Notes: generated by a model from the letters alone, not told the origin. A stretch of DNA of 34,478 bases from Prevotella sp. (GCA_017524385.1 JAFWSS010000082.1:1-34478); one strand, 5' to 3'; shown: positions 23,218-32,446, counted from the stretch's first letter. Translations and numbers: made by a program.

Positions 23218-26200
23218 ATGAAAAAATTAAGACTACTAACCTTGGCAGTCATTGCCCTCTTCACGGGCTTGGCTGCATTTGCGCAGCGAGATGTCACCTC
23301 GCAGTACATCACGAATGCAACGCTGTCTGACGGAACAAGCGGCTGGACAACAAGTTTTGTTAAATCTGATAATCCCAATGCTCCTGCCGATGCGTTCTCA
23401 AATTCTGTTAAAGGAAATAACACTGCAGGATGGGCTTCTGAAGCATATGCTGGTTGGGGGGACCTTTATCAAACTGCTTTTTCCATGAAGCAGAGCATTA
23501 CCCTACCAAAGGGTAACTATACTTTGGTGAACTATTCTTTTTTCCGTCAAGGAGATATAAATGATGATGAACATAACAACAAATCATTGGCATATCTGAG
23601 AGCAGGAGAAAACAACATACTGCTGAAAACGCTACGAAGCATTCCAGCTGCCGGCTATGCCAACTCTCAATCAGAAGGAGCAAACGTTTTCGACTCCAAG
23701 ATGTACCGCAACACGATTGATTTCACTATTGATGCAGACGGCACCACTATTGAAATTGGCGTTGATGGCACCTTTGACGAAGCGCGTTCCTGGTGCATCG
23801 TTGGTCAATTCGAACTCATCAACAATGACCTGCCTGCAAGTTTGGAAGCACCATTCGATGTGACGGGTTACATTACCAACCCTGGATTCGAATATCGTGA
23901 CATGACGGGATGGACGATGTCTCCTCAAGGGTATTTCGGCACGCAAAAAAACGATCAAGGTTTCAAAGTTGGTGGTTGGTATGCAGAGAAATGGCAACCA
24001 CAAGCATCCGGCGCACTTCCAGAAGGCAGCATGAGCCAAACATTGACCAACCTGCCGCAAGGTTATTACAAACTGACTGCCAACTTAGGTGGCAATGGCA
24101 CTTATGTCAGTCTGAATGACCAAACCGCAAACTGGACTGCCGACAAAGACTATGAGTTGATTTGTATTATAGGAGAAGGCGAGCCCCTCACCATCACTGC
24201 TGGAAAGACGGCCGAGGGAACAGCCAACTGGGTGCACTTTGACAACTTCAAACTATATTTCTGTGGCGAACCTACCATATCCGTTGTCGCGAAAGACTTC
24301 ACCAGTGGTGACCAAGCACTGGCAGACACGTGGTATGCCGTGCAAATCCCAACCAACGGGGAATACAGCATTGAAGCAGGTTCAAGCTTGAGCAATGTGG
24401 TATATACGGTGGATGGCACCATTGTCCTCTCCCAAGCCAACAATGTGAATGACCAATTCACCTCTCCCATGACACTTACTGCCGGGACTTATTATTTCAA
24501 GTCTTCTTCAGCACAAACACTTGCCTTCTCACCACTGAGTTATACATATACATTGGGAGAACCATCATTAAGCATCAAAGACGGTGATTATGTGAATACT
24601 CTGTCCACATGGGAGATCACTTTTAATCCATTCACCGACGACCCCAATGCCACCTTTGCTCTTCTTGGTAGCGCAAAAGCTGCTCTGAAGAATGGGGAGA
24701 CATTGGTGGCTGAAGGTGCATTGACATTAGACGGGAACAAGCTGACAGCTACATTCTCCGACGTGCAACTCGAAAATGCTGCTGTCTATACCCTGACTTT
24801 GCCCGCCGGCGCAATCGGGTTTGAAGGACAAGCAGAAAACGAGGAGATTGCCATTTCCTTCAACACGCCGCTCATTGCCGATGGTCTCTATTACCTCTAT
24901 GACTCCAACGCAGAATTGTTCCTTGCCAGAGGTGGTGCCTGGGGTACAGAAGCTGTAGCCGACAAATATGGCGTGCCATTCAACTGGAAAAACGGTGCCG
25001 ATGGAGCAGGAAGCATAGAGTTCATCGATTGGCTGGGCGTGTATCTCTTCATCACAGGCGATGGTGGAATATTTACAGACAATGCCTCCACTGGTTGGAA
25101 GTTTGAGGAAACCTCCAATGGTTATAAACTGCTCAAGGCAGACGGAACTGTTTACGCCACCCATGAGCTTGGAACATTGGGAGAATATGTACATACCACT
25201 GATGACGCATCCCTCGCCACCGTATGGACTTTGATGAGCAAAGAAGAACATGATGCCATCGTAGATGCATATCCAACGGCCAACAAGGCTTCTGTGATGA
25301 CAGCTGCCGGCAAGAGCGAAGAGGACTTGGACACCTATGTCGCTACATTGGATGCTGTCGATATGACAGACAAGATCGGCACCGCCACATTCAGTGGAAA
25401 TGTTGGAGACTGGACTTTCTCTAAGGTAAGGAATCAAGATGGTCAGCCAGCTTATGGCAATAATTTCTGCGAGGCATGGAATGCAACAGGTTCTTGGTCG
25501 CAGACAGTCTCAGACCTTCCGTCAGGAATCTACAAACTCACCGTAAATGGATTCGAAAGAAGAACTAACAACGGCGCAGCGTATAGTCTGGGAGAACAGG
25601 GTTACAACCTTGTCAGCACTTATATGGCCGCCAATGGCGAGCAGGTACGGTTCGCAAACTGGTTTGATGCAGTAGAAAGAAATGGAAACAATTATAATCC
25701 CAACAGCCCAGGTGAAGCTATAGCCAAATTCGCTGATGGCAAGTATCTCAACGAACTCTACGTCTATGTGGGCGATGATGGCAAACTCGACATCACCATC
25801 AACAAGTCAAATTACGTTTGGGACTGCTGGGTGTTGTTCAACAACTTCACACTCACTTATTATCCTGAACCAATAGAGGTTGAAATCACGGATGTGGGAT
25901 GGGCCACCTTGTATTATGAAGACCTGAACCTCGCCATTCCTGAAGGTGTTACTGCACATATCGTATCTGCCATCGATGGGAACATCGTCACGCTGACAGA
26001 ATTGAGCGATGTTATCCCTGCCGGAACGGGTGTCATCCTCAACGGTCCCGCCGGCACTTACAAATTCAATATTTTGCCAGAGGCAAATTATGTTGGCGAA
26101 AACTTATTAGAAGGCAGCGACGAGGAAACCACATTTGAAGAGGATGGCTACAAGTTCTATATGCTCTCTACCAACACTGCTGGCAAAGTGGGCTTCTATC

Positions 26201-26445
26201 TTTATGAAGAAGGTGGTGAAAGAATCGTCAATGGTGCCCACAAGGCTTTCTTGAGAGTGGAGAAGAAATCAGATGGTTCGAATGCCGACTTCTACCTCCT
26301 CTTCAACGAGGCCGACGGCATCGACAATGCTGCCATCGACACGGAGAACGGCAATGAGGTTTACACCATCTCTGGTATGCGTGTCAACGGCCAGCTCCAG
26401 AAGGGCGTTTACATCATGAACGGAAAGAAAGTAATCATCAAATAA
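23218..26445 (+). CDS. Large modular secreted protein with C-terminal sorting-like tail
   Basis: A 1075-residue exported protein of unknown function. Signal peptide 1-22 (MKKLRLLTLAVIALFTGLAAFA). Three related beta-rich modules begin near 30 (ITNATLSDGTSGW), 215 (ITNPGFEYRDMTGW) and 724 (TFSGNVGDWTFSK). The last two share an AE/EAW, Q, LP-x-G-x-Y-KLT pattern, resembling galactose-binding-like carbohydrate modules. A central part (about 555-680, YYLYDSNAELFLARGG) resembles Prevotella cell-surface proteins. The C-terminus (about 1040-1075) has VYTISGMRVNG and KGVYIMNGKKVIIK, the form of a type IX-like sorting domain seen in Prevotella. No catalytic motif was recognised. The start at 23218 lies downstream of the -7 box, unlike the longer frame. 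A 54-residue gene follows 22 nt downstream in the same unit. Confidence 0.75.
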   Translation: MKKLRLLTLAVIALFTGLAAFAQRDVTSQYITNATLSDGTSGWTTSFVKSDNPNAPADAFSNSVKGNNTAGWASEAYAGWGDLYQTAFSMKQSITLPKGNYTLVNYSFFRQGDINDDEHNNKSLAYLRAGENNILLKTLRSIPAAGYANSQSEGANVFDSKMYRNTIDFTIDADGTTIEIGVDGTFDEARSWCIVGQFELINNDLPASLEAPFDVTGYITNPGFEYRDMTGWTMSPQGYFGTQKNDQGFKVGGWYAEKWQPQASGALPEGSMSQTLTNLPQGYYKLTANLGGNGTYVSLNDQTANWTADKDYELICIIGEGEPLTITAGKTAEGTANWVHFDNFKLYFCGEPTISVVAKDFTSGDQALADTWYAVQIPTNGEYSIEAGSSLSNVVYTVDGTIVLSQANNVNDQFTSPMTLTAGTYYFKSSSAQTLAFSPLSYTYTLGEPSLSIKDGDYVNTLSTWEITFNPFTDDPNATFALLGSAKAALKNGETLVAEGALTLDGNKLTATFSDVQLENAAVYTLTLPAGAIGFEGQAENEEIAISFNTPLIADGLYYLYDSNAELFLARGGAWGTEAVADKYGVPFNWKNGADGAGSIEFIDWLGVYLFITGDGGIFTDNASTGWKFEETSNGYKLLKADGTVYATHELGTLGEYVHTTDDASLATVWTLMSKEEHDAIVDAYPTANKASVMTAAGKSEEDLDTYVATLDAVDMTDKIGTATFSGNVGDWTFSKVRNQDGQPAYGNNFCEAWNATGSWSQTVSDLPSGIYKLTVNGFERRTNNGAAYSLGEQGYNLVSTYMAANGEQVRFANWFDAVERNGNNYNPNSPGEAIAKFADGKYLNELYVYVGDDGKLDITINKSNYVWDCWVLFNNFTLTYYPEPIEVEITDVGWATLYYEDLNLAIPEGVTAHIVSAIDGNIVTLTELSDVIPAGTGVILNGPAGTYKFNILPEANYVGENLLEGSDEETTFEEDGYKFYMLSTNTAGKVGFYLYEEGGERIVNGAHKAFLRVEKKSDGSNADFYLLFNEADGIDNAAIDTENGNEVYTISGMRVNGQLQKGVYIMNGKKVIIK

Positions 26446-26467
26446 TAAAAAATTTAAGGAGAAAAAA

Positions 26468-26632
26468 ATGAAGTACATTCAACCGATTACGAAAGTTATC
26501 ACAAAGAGCCCTGAACTGATGCAAACCCTGCCTGTCGTAGATAGCCACGGAAATGAGCAACTCGGAAACGAAGTGGAATTCGACGACAAACAAGAAGATG
26601 CTTTGGGCTCACAAAAATCCGTGTGGGAATAA
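26468..26632 (+). CDS. Small acidic peptide of unknown function
   Basis: A 54-residue frame (ATG 26468, TAA 26630) beginning 22 nt after the secreted-protein gene behind AAGGAG (26456-26461), and ending 19 nt before a strong terminator, so it sits cleanly inside the transcript. It starts MKYIQPITKVITKSPELM, has a glycine/asparagine centre and an acidic second half (EVEFDDKQEDALG), and ends SVWE. There is no signal peptide or membrane segment. Its layout, basic-hydrophobic front and acidic tail ending in an aromatic, would also suit a modified-peptide precursor, but no modifying enzyme lies nearby. Function not assigned. Confidence 0.6.
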   Translation: MKYIQPITKVITKSPELMQTLPVVDSHGNEQLGNEVEFDDKQEDALGSQKSVWE

Positions 26633-26651
26633 AAGACCACAGCAACTTATG

Positions 26652-26690
26652 CCAAAGGCGGCTCCAATCATTGGAGCCGCCTTTGGTTTT
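26652..26690 (+). terminator. Strong intrinsic terminator after the small peptide gene
   Basis: A 16-bp perfect stem (26652-26667 with 26671-26686) with a 3-nt loop, followed by TTTT (26687-26690). Confidence 0.92.
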
Positions 26691-26761
26691 AGAAGTTAAA
26701 GACATTTGTTCTGAGAATTCATCACACACAGACTTTCGTCTCTAACTTCGAGCGAAGCGAT
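26691..26761 (+). repeat. Dispersed repeat element, inverse relative of 12468-12542
   Basis: Starts AGAAGTTAAAGACATTTGTT and ends TCTAACTTCGAGCGAAGCGA. Both blocks, in the same order and spacing, are found on the minus strand at 12542-12468. The centre is less conserved. Confidence 0.7.
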
Positions 26762-26822
26762 GACTACTTTAATAGGATGTTCAATTTGTTGTATCAACTT
26801 TTAATCAAAGACCCCACCCCAG

Positions 26823-26844
26823 CCCCTCCCCTCGAGGGGAGGGG
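26823..26844. repeat. C-rich perfect palindrome
   Basis: CCCCTCCCC, TCGA, then the complement of the first block: a perfect 22-nt inverted repeat preceded by GACCCCACCCCAG. Repeats of this look are scattered in Bacteroidetes genomes. No U-tract, so not an obvious terminator. Confidence 0.7.
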
Positions 26845-26945
26845 ATATGCGCACCGACTGTTGGACAAGACCTCTTGGCATAAAAAGCGAAACGGAATCT
26901 TTATGAAAGAACAGTTTACAAATTGGACACCTTACTCCTTTAACT

Positions 26946-26994
26946 TCTCTAACTTCTCCCATAAAAGACAATTGTCTCTAACTTCTCCCATAAA
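26946..26994 (+). repeat. Two copies of TCTCTAACTTCTCCCATAAA
   Basis: 20-bp copies at 26946-26965 and 26975-26994 (period 29), just beyond the 3' end of the DUF58 gene. Part of the TAACTTCTC repeat family at 12535-12599. With the element at 26691 and the palindrome at 26823 this accounts for most of the 300-nt gap before 26998; the rest shows no gene. Confidence 0.8.
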
Positions 26995-26997
26995 GCC

Positions 26998-28311
26998 TCA
27001 TCCCAACAATTGCCGTGACTTCATCTCCATGTACTTGTTGATGACATCCACGGAGAGTTTGTGGGGAGTGGTGAGGAGGCAGTAGATGCCATTCTGCATA
27101 AGGGTGTTGGCGATGAGCCTGCGCTCATAAATGAGTTTTTCGGCCACGACATGCTGGTAGGTGTCCTCCATGGATTCCGAAGGGGTGCGTGTGAACTCAT
27201 TCAGTTCTACATCCTCGAAAAACACCACGAGCAAGCGGTGGTAGGTGTTGAGCAGCTTGAAGTAAGGCAGTTGCCGCTCTAGACTACCGAAATCGGTGAA
27301 GTTGGTATATAGCATCATGAAACTTCTTCTTCCCACCAAACGGTTGACATTGGGGCAGAGCATGGAATAGTCCGACTCACCGAAAAGGGTCTGTTGGTGG
27401 TAGAGACTCTCTAGGATCAGTTGCATCTGCGTGTTTTTCCTGTCTGCGGGAACGAAGGTGTCGAACTTGTCAGCAAAGGTGATGAGGCCAGCCTTGTCCT
27501 GCTTGTTGATGGCGACATAAGAGAGCACCAGAGCCGCATTGATGGAGTGGTCGAGGAGCGTCATGCCATTGAATGCCTGCTGCATCAGCCTTCCCTTGTC
27601 GATGACGGAGAAAATCTGCTGAGAGCGCTCGTCCTGGTAGGCGTTCACCATCAGGTGGTTCCTACGGGCACTCGCCTTCCAATTGATGGTACGGTAGTCG
27701 TCGCCCTGCACGTAGTCCCTGATCTGCTCAAACTCGGTGTTGTTGCCCGCTCTACGGATACGCTTGATTCCCATCTCAGAGAAATTGTTGGAGAGAGCCA
27801 TCAACTCATATTTCCTCAACATCAGGTAGGAGGGATAGACTTTCACGTTGAATGGTTCTGCAGTTATGATGCGTCTCTGCACCATTCCCAACCTTGTGGA
27901 GACGAAGAGCAAGACACGTCCGAAGGCATATACGCCACGCTCCGTTGGCCGTAGTGTGTAGGTGAAGGTCTTGCTTTCGTTGGGTTCGACTTTCCCCTTG
28001 ATGGAGAAGTCTCTTTTTTGGAATTGGAACGGCAGCTCATCGACAACCTCCATGGCGAGACTTAACGGCGAGCGATTGGCCACTACGATGGACAACTCGT
28101 TTTCATCTCCCAGGGAGAACCTTGTGGGGCAGTCGCGCCGGGCTGCCATACGCACTCTGACATAGACCACGAGCGCGTCGAGCACCACGACCAGGAAGAG
28201 AGCCATAAGCAGCCACTTCCCCACCGTGAGCAGTGGTTCAAACAACACGCCGGAAGCCATCACCAAGGCAACCAACCCCATCGCCCAGTAAAATCTATGC
28301 GTCAGAAACAT
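26998..28311 (-). CDS. DUF58 domain-containing protein (MoxR-associated)
   Basis: A 437-residue protein: two N-terminal membrane helices (about 9-25 and 31-52), a beta-rich region (about 60-160), the DUF58 signature EFEQIRDYVQGDDYRTINWK (193-212), then a von Willebrand A-like part. The MIDAS sequence DxSxS is replaced by VIDKGRL (about 236-242), so metal binding there is doubtful. DUF58 proteins accompany MoxR AAA+ ATPases. It is the last gene of the six-gene minus-strand cluster, separated from moxR by a 209-nt gap holding 11-bp repeats. Confidence 0.85.
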   Translation of the reverse strand: MFLTHRFYWAMGLVALVMASGVLFEPLLTVGKWLLMALFLVVVLDALVVYVRVRMAARRDCPTRFSLGDENELSIVVANRSPLSLAMEVVDELPFQFQKRDFSIKGKVEPNESKTFTYTLRPTERGVYAFGRVLLFVSTRLGMVQRRIITAEPFNVKVYPSYLMLRKYELMALSNNFSEMGIKRIRRAGNNTEFEQIRDYVQGDDYRTINWKASARRNHLMVNAYQDERSQQIFSVIDKGRLMQQAFNGMTLLDHSINAALVLSYVAINKQDKAGLITFADKFDTFVPADRKNTQMQLILESLYHQQTLFGESDYSMLCPNVNRLVGRRSFMMLYTNFTDFGSLERQLPYFKLLNTYHRLLVVFFEDVELNEFTRTPSESMEDTYQHVVAEKLIYERRLIANTLMQNGIYCLLTTPHKLSVDVINKYMEMKSRQLLG

Positions 28312-28411
28312 TTTATTCTGTTGTTAAAGAGGAGTTAAAGAGGAGGGTTAAATAATTAATAATTAATAATTTATAATTAACAAGGGGAGTTAAAGGGACA
28401 TATGTTCACTT

Positions 28412-28466
28412 TTAATGCCTTTTTAATGCCTTTTCGGTGCCTTTTTAGTGTCTTTTTAATGCTTTT
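28412..28466 (+). repeat. Five 11-bp units between moxR and DUF58
   Basis: TTAATGCCTTT twice, TCGGTGCCTTT, TTAGTGTCTTT, TTAATGCTTTT: five contiguous 11-bp units at 28412-28466. Nearby, 28386-28400 (GGAGTTAAAGGGACA) is the complement of the TGTCCCTTTAACTCC unit found before lepB. Confidence 0.85.
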
Positions 28467-28520
28467 TCACTCCGCTGATAATTCTCTAATTCTCCAATTC
28501 GTGATAAAAAGAATTCTTGA

Positions 28521-29495
28521 CTACTTCGGGACTTCCACTTGGTTGATCAACGTTTCCACAATGCGTGGTGCGTTGTATCCCTCCATTTCGGCCTCGGCAG
28601 AGAGGATGAGGCGATGGCGGAGCACAGATGGAGCCACCCGCTTGATGTCTTCTGGTGTGACGAAGTCGCGACCCTGAAGCAGTGCAAGTGCCTTAGAGGC
28701 TTGCAACATTGCGACACCGGCCCTGGGAGATGCACCCAGATACACAGCCTTGGTGTTGCGTGTCAACTGCACCACCTCGACGATGTATTTCAGAAGGCTT
28801 TCCTCCACCATCACTTTCGACAAGAGAGAACGGAACTGAAGAAGTTCGTCATGTGTCAGCACAGGTGTGATGCTGTCCAGTTTCACCAGTCTCATATTCT
28901 CATGATGACGCTTGAGCACCAACACCTCCAGTTCGGGCGTGGGGTAGGAGATGACTACCTTCATAAGGAAGCGGTCGAGCTGTGCCTCAGGCAACTTGTA
29001 GGTGCCCTCTTGCTCCACGGGGTTTTGTGTGGCGAGGACGGTGAAAAGGTCGCCCATGGGATAGGTGACACCGTCGATGGTGGCCTGACGCTCCTCCATC
29101 ACCTCGAAGAGTGCAGCCTGCGTCTTCGCTGGGGCTCGGTTGACCTCATCCACAAGCACCAGGTCGGCAAAAACAGGACCTTGGTGGAACTCAAACTCCG
29201 ACTCTTTCACGTTGAACACAGAGGTGCCAAGGACATCGGCTGGCATCAGGTCGGGCGTGAACTGCAAGCGGCTGAACTTGGCATCGATGAGTTTGGCGAT
29301 GAGCCGGGCAAGCAAGGTCTTTGCAACACCGGGTACACCCTCGAGCAACACATGGCCATCGGCAAGGATGGCTGTAAGGAGCATGGTGACTGCCTCGTCC
29401 TGCCCCACAACGACAGTGCCTATCTGCTGTCGCACCAGCTGGATCTTCTCCGAGAACGCCGTCAAGTCGAGGCGTTGAAATTGGGTTTCTTCCAT
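28521..29495 (-). CDS. moxR: MoxR family AAA+ ATPase
   Basis: A 324-residue MoxR-type ATPase, a chaperone-like enzyme thought to act on VWA/DUF58 partners. Walker A GVPGVAKT (53-60), Walker B LVLVDE (112-117), sensor 1 in ATQNP (155-159) and the PEAQLDRF box (169-176) are intact, followed by the C-terminal helical lid. It lies fifth in the cluster, after DUF4350 (103-nt gap) and before DUF58, the usual Bacteroidetes context. Confidence 0.94.
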   Translation of the reverse strand: MEETQFQRLDLTAFSEKIQLVRQQIGTVVVGQDEAVTMLLTAILADGHVLLEGVPGVAKTLLARLIAKLIDAKFSRLQFTPDLMPADVLGTSVFNVKESEFEFHQGPVFADLVLVDEVNRAPAKTQAALFEVMEERQATIDGVTYPMGDLFTVLATQNPVEQEGTYKLPEAQLDRFLMKVVISYPTPELEVLVLKRHHENMRLVKLDSITPVLTHDELLQFRSLLSKVMVEESLLKYIVEVVQLTRNTKAVYLGASPRAGVAMLQASKALALLQGRDFVTPEDIKRVAPSVLRHRLILSAEAEMEGYNAPRIVETLINQVEVPK

Positions 29496-29598
29496 CTTAT
29501 ATATGTCTTTTTATATGGTTTTTTCTGTCTTTTCTAACTTTTGGGGCTGCGGCAAAGCCGCTGCCTGCGGAGAACGACTAAAGTCTAAAGTCTAAATA

Positions 29599-30984
29599 CT
29601 AAAGCCTTGCCAGTATGTCATCAATCTTTCGTATGCATTCCAGCAGCTGCACGTTGCCCAATTCATCCGCATCTGCCATTGCTCTCAGCAACTTGAGGGT
29701 GTTTACCATATCCGATTCTTCTGTCTTGGTGCGCAAGGCGAGCATCCTGGCATTGCTCTCTTGCATCCGCTCGTCTTCAAGGTCGATCATCTGCTTCCTT
29801 CGCAACTCCTCCTTGAAATAGGTGTATTTCTTGAGGAAGAGGTCATGGTTGTCGTGGCGCCTGTAGTAGATGGTTCCCAAAAGTTTCACAAACTCCATAT
29901 TGCGGTTGACGGGTTTTCCCATCACAGGAATCACCCTCTGGCGGTGACGCGCGGAGAAGAACATGAAGATGAGAGCGACACACAGCATGGTGTACAATGC
30001 CCATTGAAGGGGTTCGTATTTCAGCAAGTGGGCGAGTGGTGATGACTCCCGGGAATCATTATAGTCACTAGGATGATAGGCACCGTGTGCATAGTTGTAT
30101 TCTGCCAGCGAGTGTTCTGTAACCCTCACCACGGGGAGGTCGGCCAACTGCCCCATCTGGTAACCAAGGTAACGGGAGATATTCTTGTCGAGCACGCCGT
30201 AGTTGGTGAACAACAACGGTGCAGCCACCACATAAGCAGTACCCTTGCCCACCTTGATCTCATAGGAAAGGGCACGGTAAATTTTATCATCCTCTTTTTC
30301 ACCATAAGGTAATGCCTCAACGGCAGAATCTGCTTCCTCGTCCTCTTCAGTGTAAGCAGTTATGATTTTTAAGTCGGTATTGTCTATGGAAGGTTTTTCC
30401 AACATATATTCCGGAATCGAGGAGTCACGCGAAACGGATGTCATTTTCGCCCCTTCTGGCATCGTATTCAAATGACCAAACAACACGTCTGGAACGAGCA
30501 TATTATCTTCCACCGACATCATCATCACCGTCGAAGGCTCGCTCTCCCCTGTGAGATATTTTTTCAAAACATCTGGTGAAAAGTTATACCATGTCCCATT
30601 AACATCTGATTGGAAAGGAGTGCCTTGTGCCGGCGAAGACCATTGCCTGTCACATACGAGCATCACCTTGTTGCCTTTTTCCACAAACTGTCCCAATGCC
30701 TCATAATAGGCTTTCACGTCATTCAAATCCATATAGAGCAGCAGAAGTGCACACCGCTCGTCAGAGTCGAGTAACTTCTTGAAATCTCCATCATAGACAC
30801 GGTAACCATTGGGAAGAGTGGCCTGAGCCATCTTGTCAAACAACTGCGAACCGAAGGGTTCGTCATCTTCAGGTAGGAACTTCGTGTCCACATCCCAGAC
30901 GAAATGGCGCTCCTTGGTGAAATAGAACAACGCCAACAGCCCTATGGCGAGGATACCCACAACCGTCATCCATACATTTTTCAT
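29599..30984 (-). CDS. DUF4350 domain-containing membrane protein
   Basis: A 461-residue protein with an N-terminal membrane helix (about 5-22), a large periplasmic DUF4350-like region (about 30-315; early GSQLFDKMAQATLPNGYRVY), a second helix (about 325-342) and a charged, helical cytoplasmic tail. The ATG at 30984 overlaps the TGA of the upstream DUF4129 gene as ATGA, which fixes the start and implies translational coupling; the open frame's earlier ATG would put 11 extra residues inside the upstream gene. Function unknown; conserved partner of MoxR-DUF58. Confidence 0.82.
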   Translation of the reverse strand: MKNVWMTVVGILAIGLLALFYFTKERHFVWDVDTKFLPEDDEPFGSQLFDKMAQATLPNGYRVYDGDFKKLLDSDERCALLLLYMDLNDVKAYYEALGQFVEKGNKVMLVCDRQWSSPAQGTPFQSDVNGTWYNFSPDVLKKYLTGESEPSTVMMMSVEDNMLVPDVLFGHLNTMPEGAKMTSVSRDSSIPEYMLEKPSIDNTDLKIITAYTEEDEEADSAVEALPYGEKEDDKIYRALSYEIKVGKGTAYVVAAPLLFTNYGVLDKNISRYLGYQMGQLADLPVVRVTEHSLAEYNYAHGAYHPSDYNDSRESSPLAHLLKYEPLQWALYTMLCVALIFMFFSARHRQRVIPVMGKPVNRNMEFVKLLGTIYYRRHDNHDLFLKKYTYFKEELRRKQMIDLEDERMQESNARMLALRTKTEESDMVNTLKLLRAMADADELGNVQLLECIRKIDDILARL

Positions 30985-31595
30985 ATGGCACCTCCTTCCA
31001 TCACCTGCCGCTGCCAAGAAAGCATCTGTTCGTAAAGTGCCTTGTCGGCGGGATATTTGCCATATCTCACCTTGACAAACTCGTGTGTCATTTGGTGGAA
31101 AGCGGGTTTGCCCATCTCGGCGTCATACTGCGAGGGAGTCTTGTAGATGCGCCACACGATGCGCCCGGCCTCGTCGAGAGAGCGCAGTGTGCGAAGATAG
31201 ACCAGGCGCAGAAGAGTAGCATAGTCGCCCTTTGCCAATGCCTCTTGAGTATCCTTCTCAAAGTCGATCTCATAGATGTTGTCGGCCTCGTCCACATTCA
31301 CTTTTGCGGAGGAGAACCCCATACCCAGCATTCCACTTGCATACAAACGATAAAGGACAAAGGCGAGCAATATCGACAGGATGATGACCCACACCTCCCA
31401 AGGCACAGTCTCGATGATGTCAGTAATCGCTTGCTCTAAACTGTTTTCGGCGTCATTTATCGTTTGCTCTGCTGAATCCATCAACTTGCCATCCATCAGT
31501 TTGTCACCCGCCAACGACCGCTTGTAATCATGATCCTTGGCTAAATTCGCCACCAAGGTGTCGTTTTGCATCACATTCATCAGTTGTTCTTTCAT
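30981..31595 (-). CDS. DUF4129 domain-containing membrane protein
   Basis: A 204-residue protein with a hydrophilic N-terminal region (1-64), one membrane helix (about 68-85) and a cytoplasmic DUF4129-like domain (about 117-200) with AKGDYATLLRLVYLRTLRSL and KTPSQY. It ends in ATGA overlap with DUF4350 and starts 13 nt after the preceding gene, so it is an internal operon gene. A cleavable signal peptide, frequent in relatives, is not evident here. Confidence 0.8.
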   Translation of the reverse strand: MKEQLMNVMQNDTLVANLAKDHDYKRSLAGDKLMDGKLMDSAEQTINDAENSLEQAITDIIETVPWEVWVIILSILLAFVLYRLYASGMLGMGFSSAKVNVDEADNIYEIDFEKDTQEALAKGDYATLLRLVYLRTLRSLDEAGRIVWRIYKTPSQYDAEMGKPAFHQMTHEFVKVRYGKYPADKALYEQMLSWQRQVMEGGAI

Positions 31596-31608
31596 ATGAG
31601 CCTACCTT

Positions 31609-32436
31609 TCATTTTCCAAAATTTGCAACCTCTCCCTCCAAGGATGAAGCATCCTTCTCCTCGGACATGCTGCCATAGTGATAAGCGCAGACTAGAACCA
31701 CCATGGACTGGACCACACACAAACCAAAGAAGGCCAAAACGGTGAACACAAACCCCATGGCTGTGACAAACAGCTTCTCCAACTCATGGAGTTGTGAGGT
31801 GGAAATCGTTTCCATTAACCATGAGAGCAAACCTGTGGGGAGGAACAACATTACGAAGACATAGAATCCGAGCAAGGAGACCAAGATGATGTTGAAGGCC
31901 AACTTGAACCAGATGGGGAATCCACGGGTGAGAGCCTTTCCTATTGAATTCATAAGACTAAGTCTTTCAATAAGATGTAGGGCTGGGAGCAACGCCATCG
32001 GAACCATTACAGCTATTATGAAGATGATTGAAAATGGCGCCTCGTTACTCAGAAACCAAGCCAGGACAAAGAATAAAGGCAAATACCAAGAGCGGGCGGC
32101 AGTACGTATGAGGATAGGTCTCAACTCCTTGAGTGTCATCCCTTCTGCACCATCGGGACGCTCCTCGTTGGCTAGCAATAGGGAATGTATCTGGACCAGA
32201 ACCGCAAAGACGGCCACATACCATGCCAACAAGATGATTGTGGAATAGTTTTCTATGTGGTCGAAATTCTCAAACCAGAAAGAGGCTTTGTTGCCCATCG
32301 AATCCTTCTCCATTGAGGAGAACATCAGCAGTGAAACCACCACGCAGATAGGGAGGAAGAGCAATAGAGCCGAGCGGAACCACACACGGCGGTTGGCGCG
32401 CAGGAAGTCAAAAGTGGCTTCCAGGCATTCAAACAT
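31609..32436 (-). CDS. Polytopic membrane protein of unknown function in the MoxR cluster
   Basis: A 275-residue protein with about six hydrophobic segments (near 22-40, 62-85, 117-133, 136-152, 178-205, 228-256) and an acidic C-terminus. The start is placed at 32436 because GGAG lies 6 nt before it and it follows the SpoIIM stop (32447) by 10 nt; ATGs at 32466 and 32508 would overlap that gene. I do not recognise a family. Its constant place between SpoIIM and DUF4129 suggests a structural or regulatory part of the MoxR membrane system. Confidence 0.72.
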   Translation of the reverse strand: MFECLEATFDFLRANRRVWFRSALLLFLPICVVVSLLMFSSMEKDSMGNKASFWFENFDHIENYSTIILLAWYVAVFAVLVQIHSLLLANEERPDGAEGMTLKELRPILIRTAARSWYLPLFFVLAWFLSNEAPFSIIFIIAVMVPMALLPALHLIERLSLMNSIGKALTRGFPIWFKLAFNIILVSLLGFYVFVMLFLPTGLLSWLMETISTSQLHELEKLFVTAMGFVFTVLAFFGLCVVQSMVVLVCAYHYGSMSEEKDASSLEGEVANFGK

Positions 32437-32446
32437 TGTGCGCTCC

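Noticed and set aside
26823-26844. Terminator of the minus-strand MoxR operon
   Set aside because: The palindrome is strong but has no U-tract on either side and lies 150 nt past the stop codon; kept only as a repeat.
26777-27085. 102-residue frame over the repeats after 26761
   Set aside because: It is composed largely of translated repeats and runs into the antisense of the DUF58 gene.
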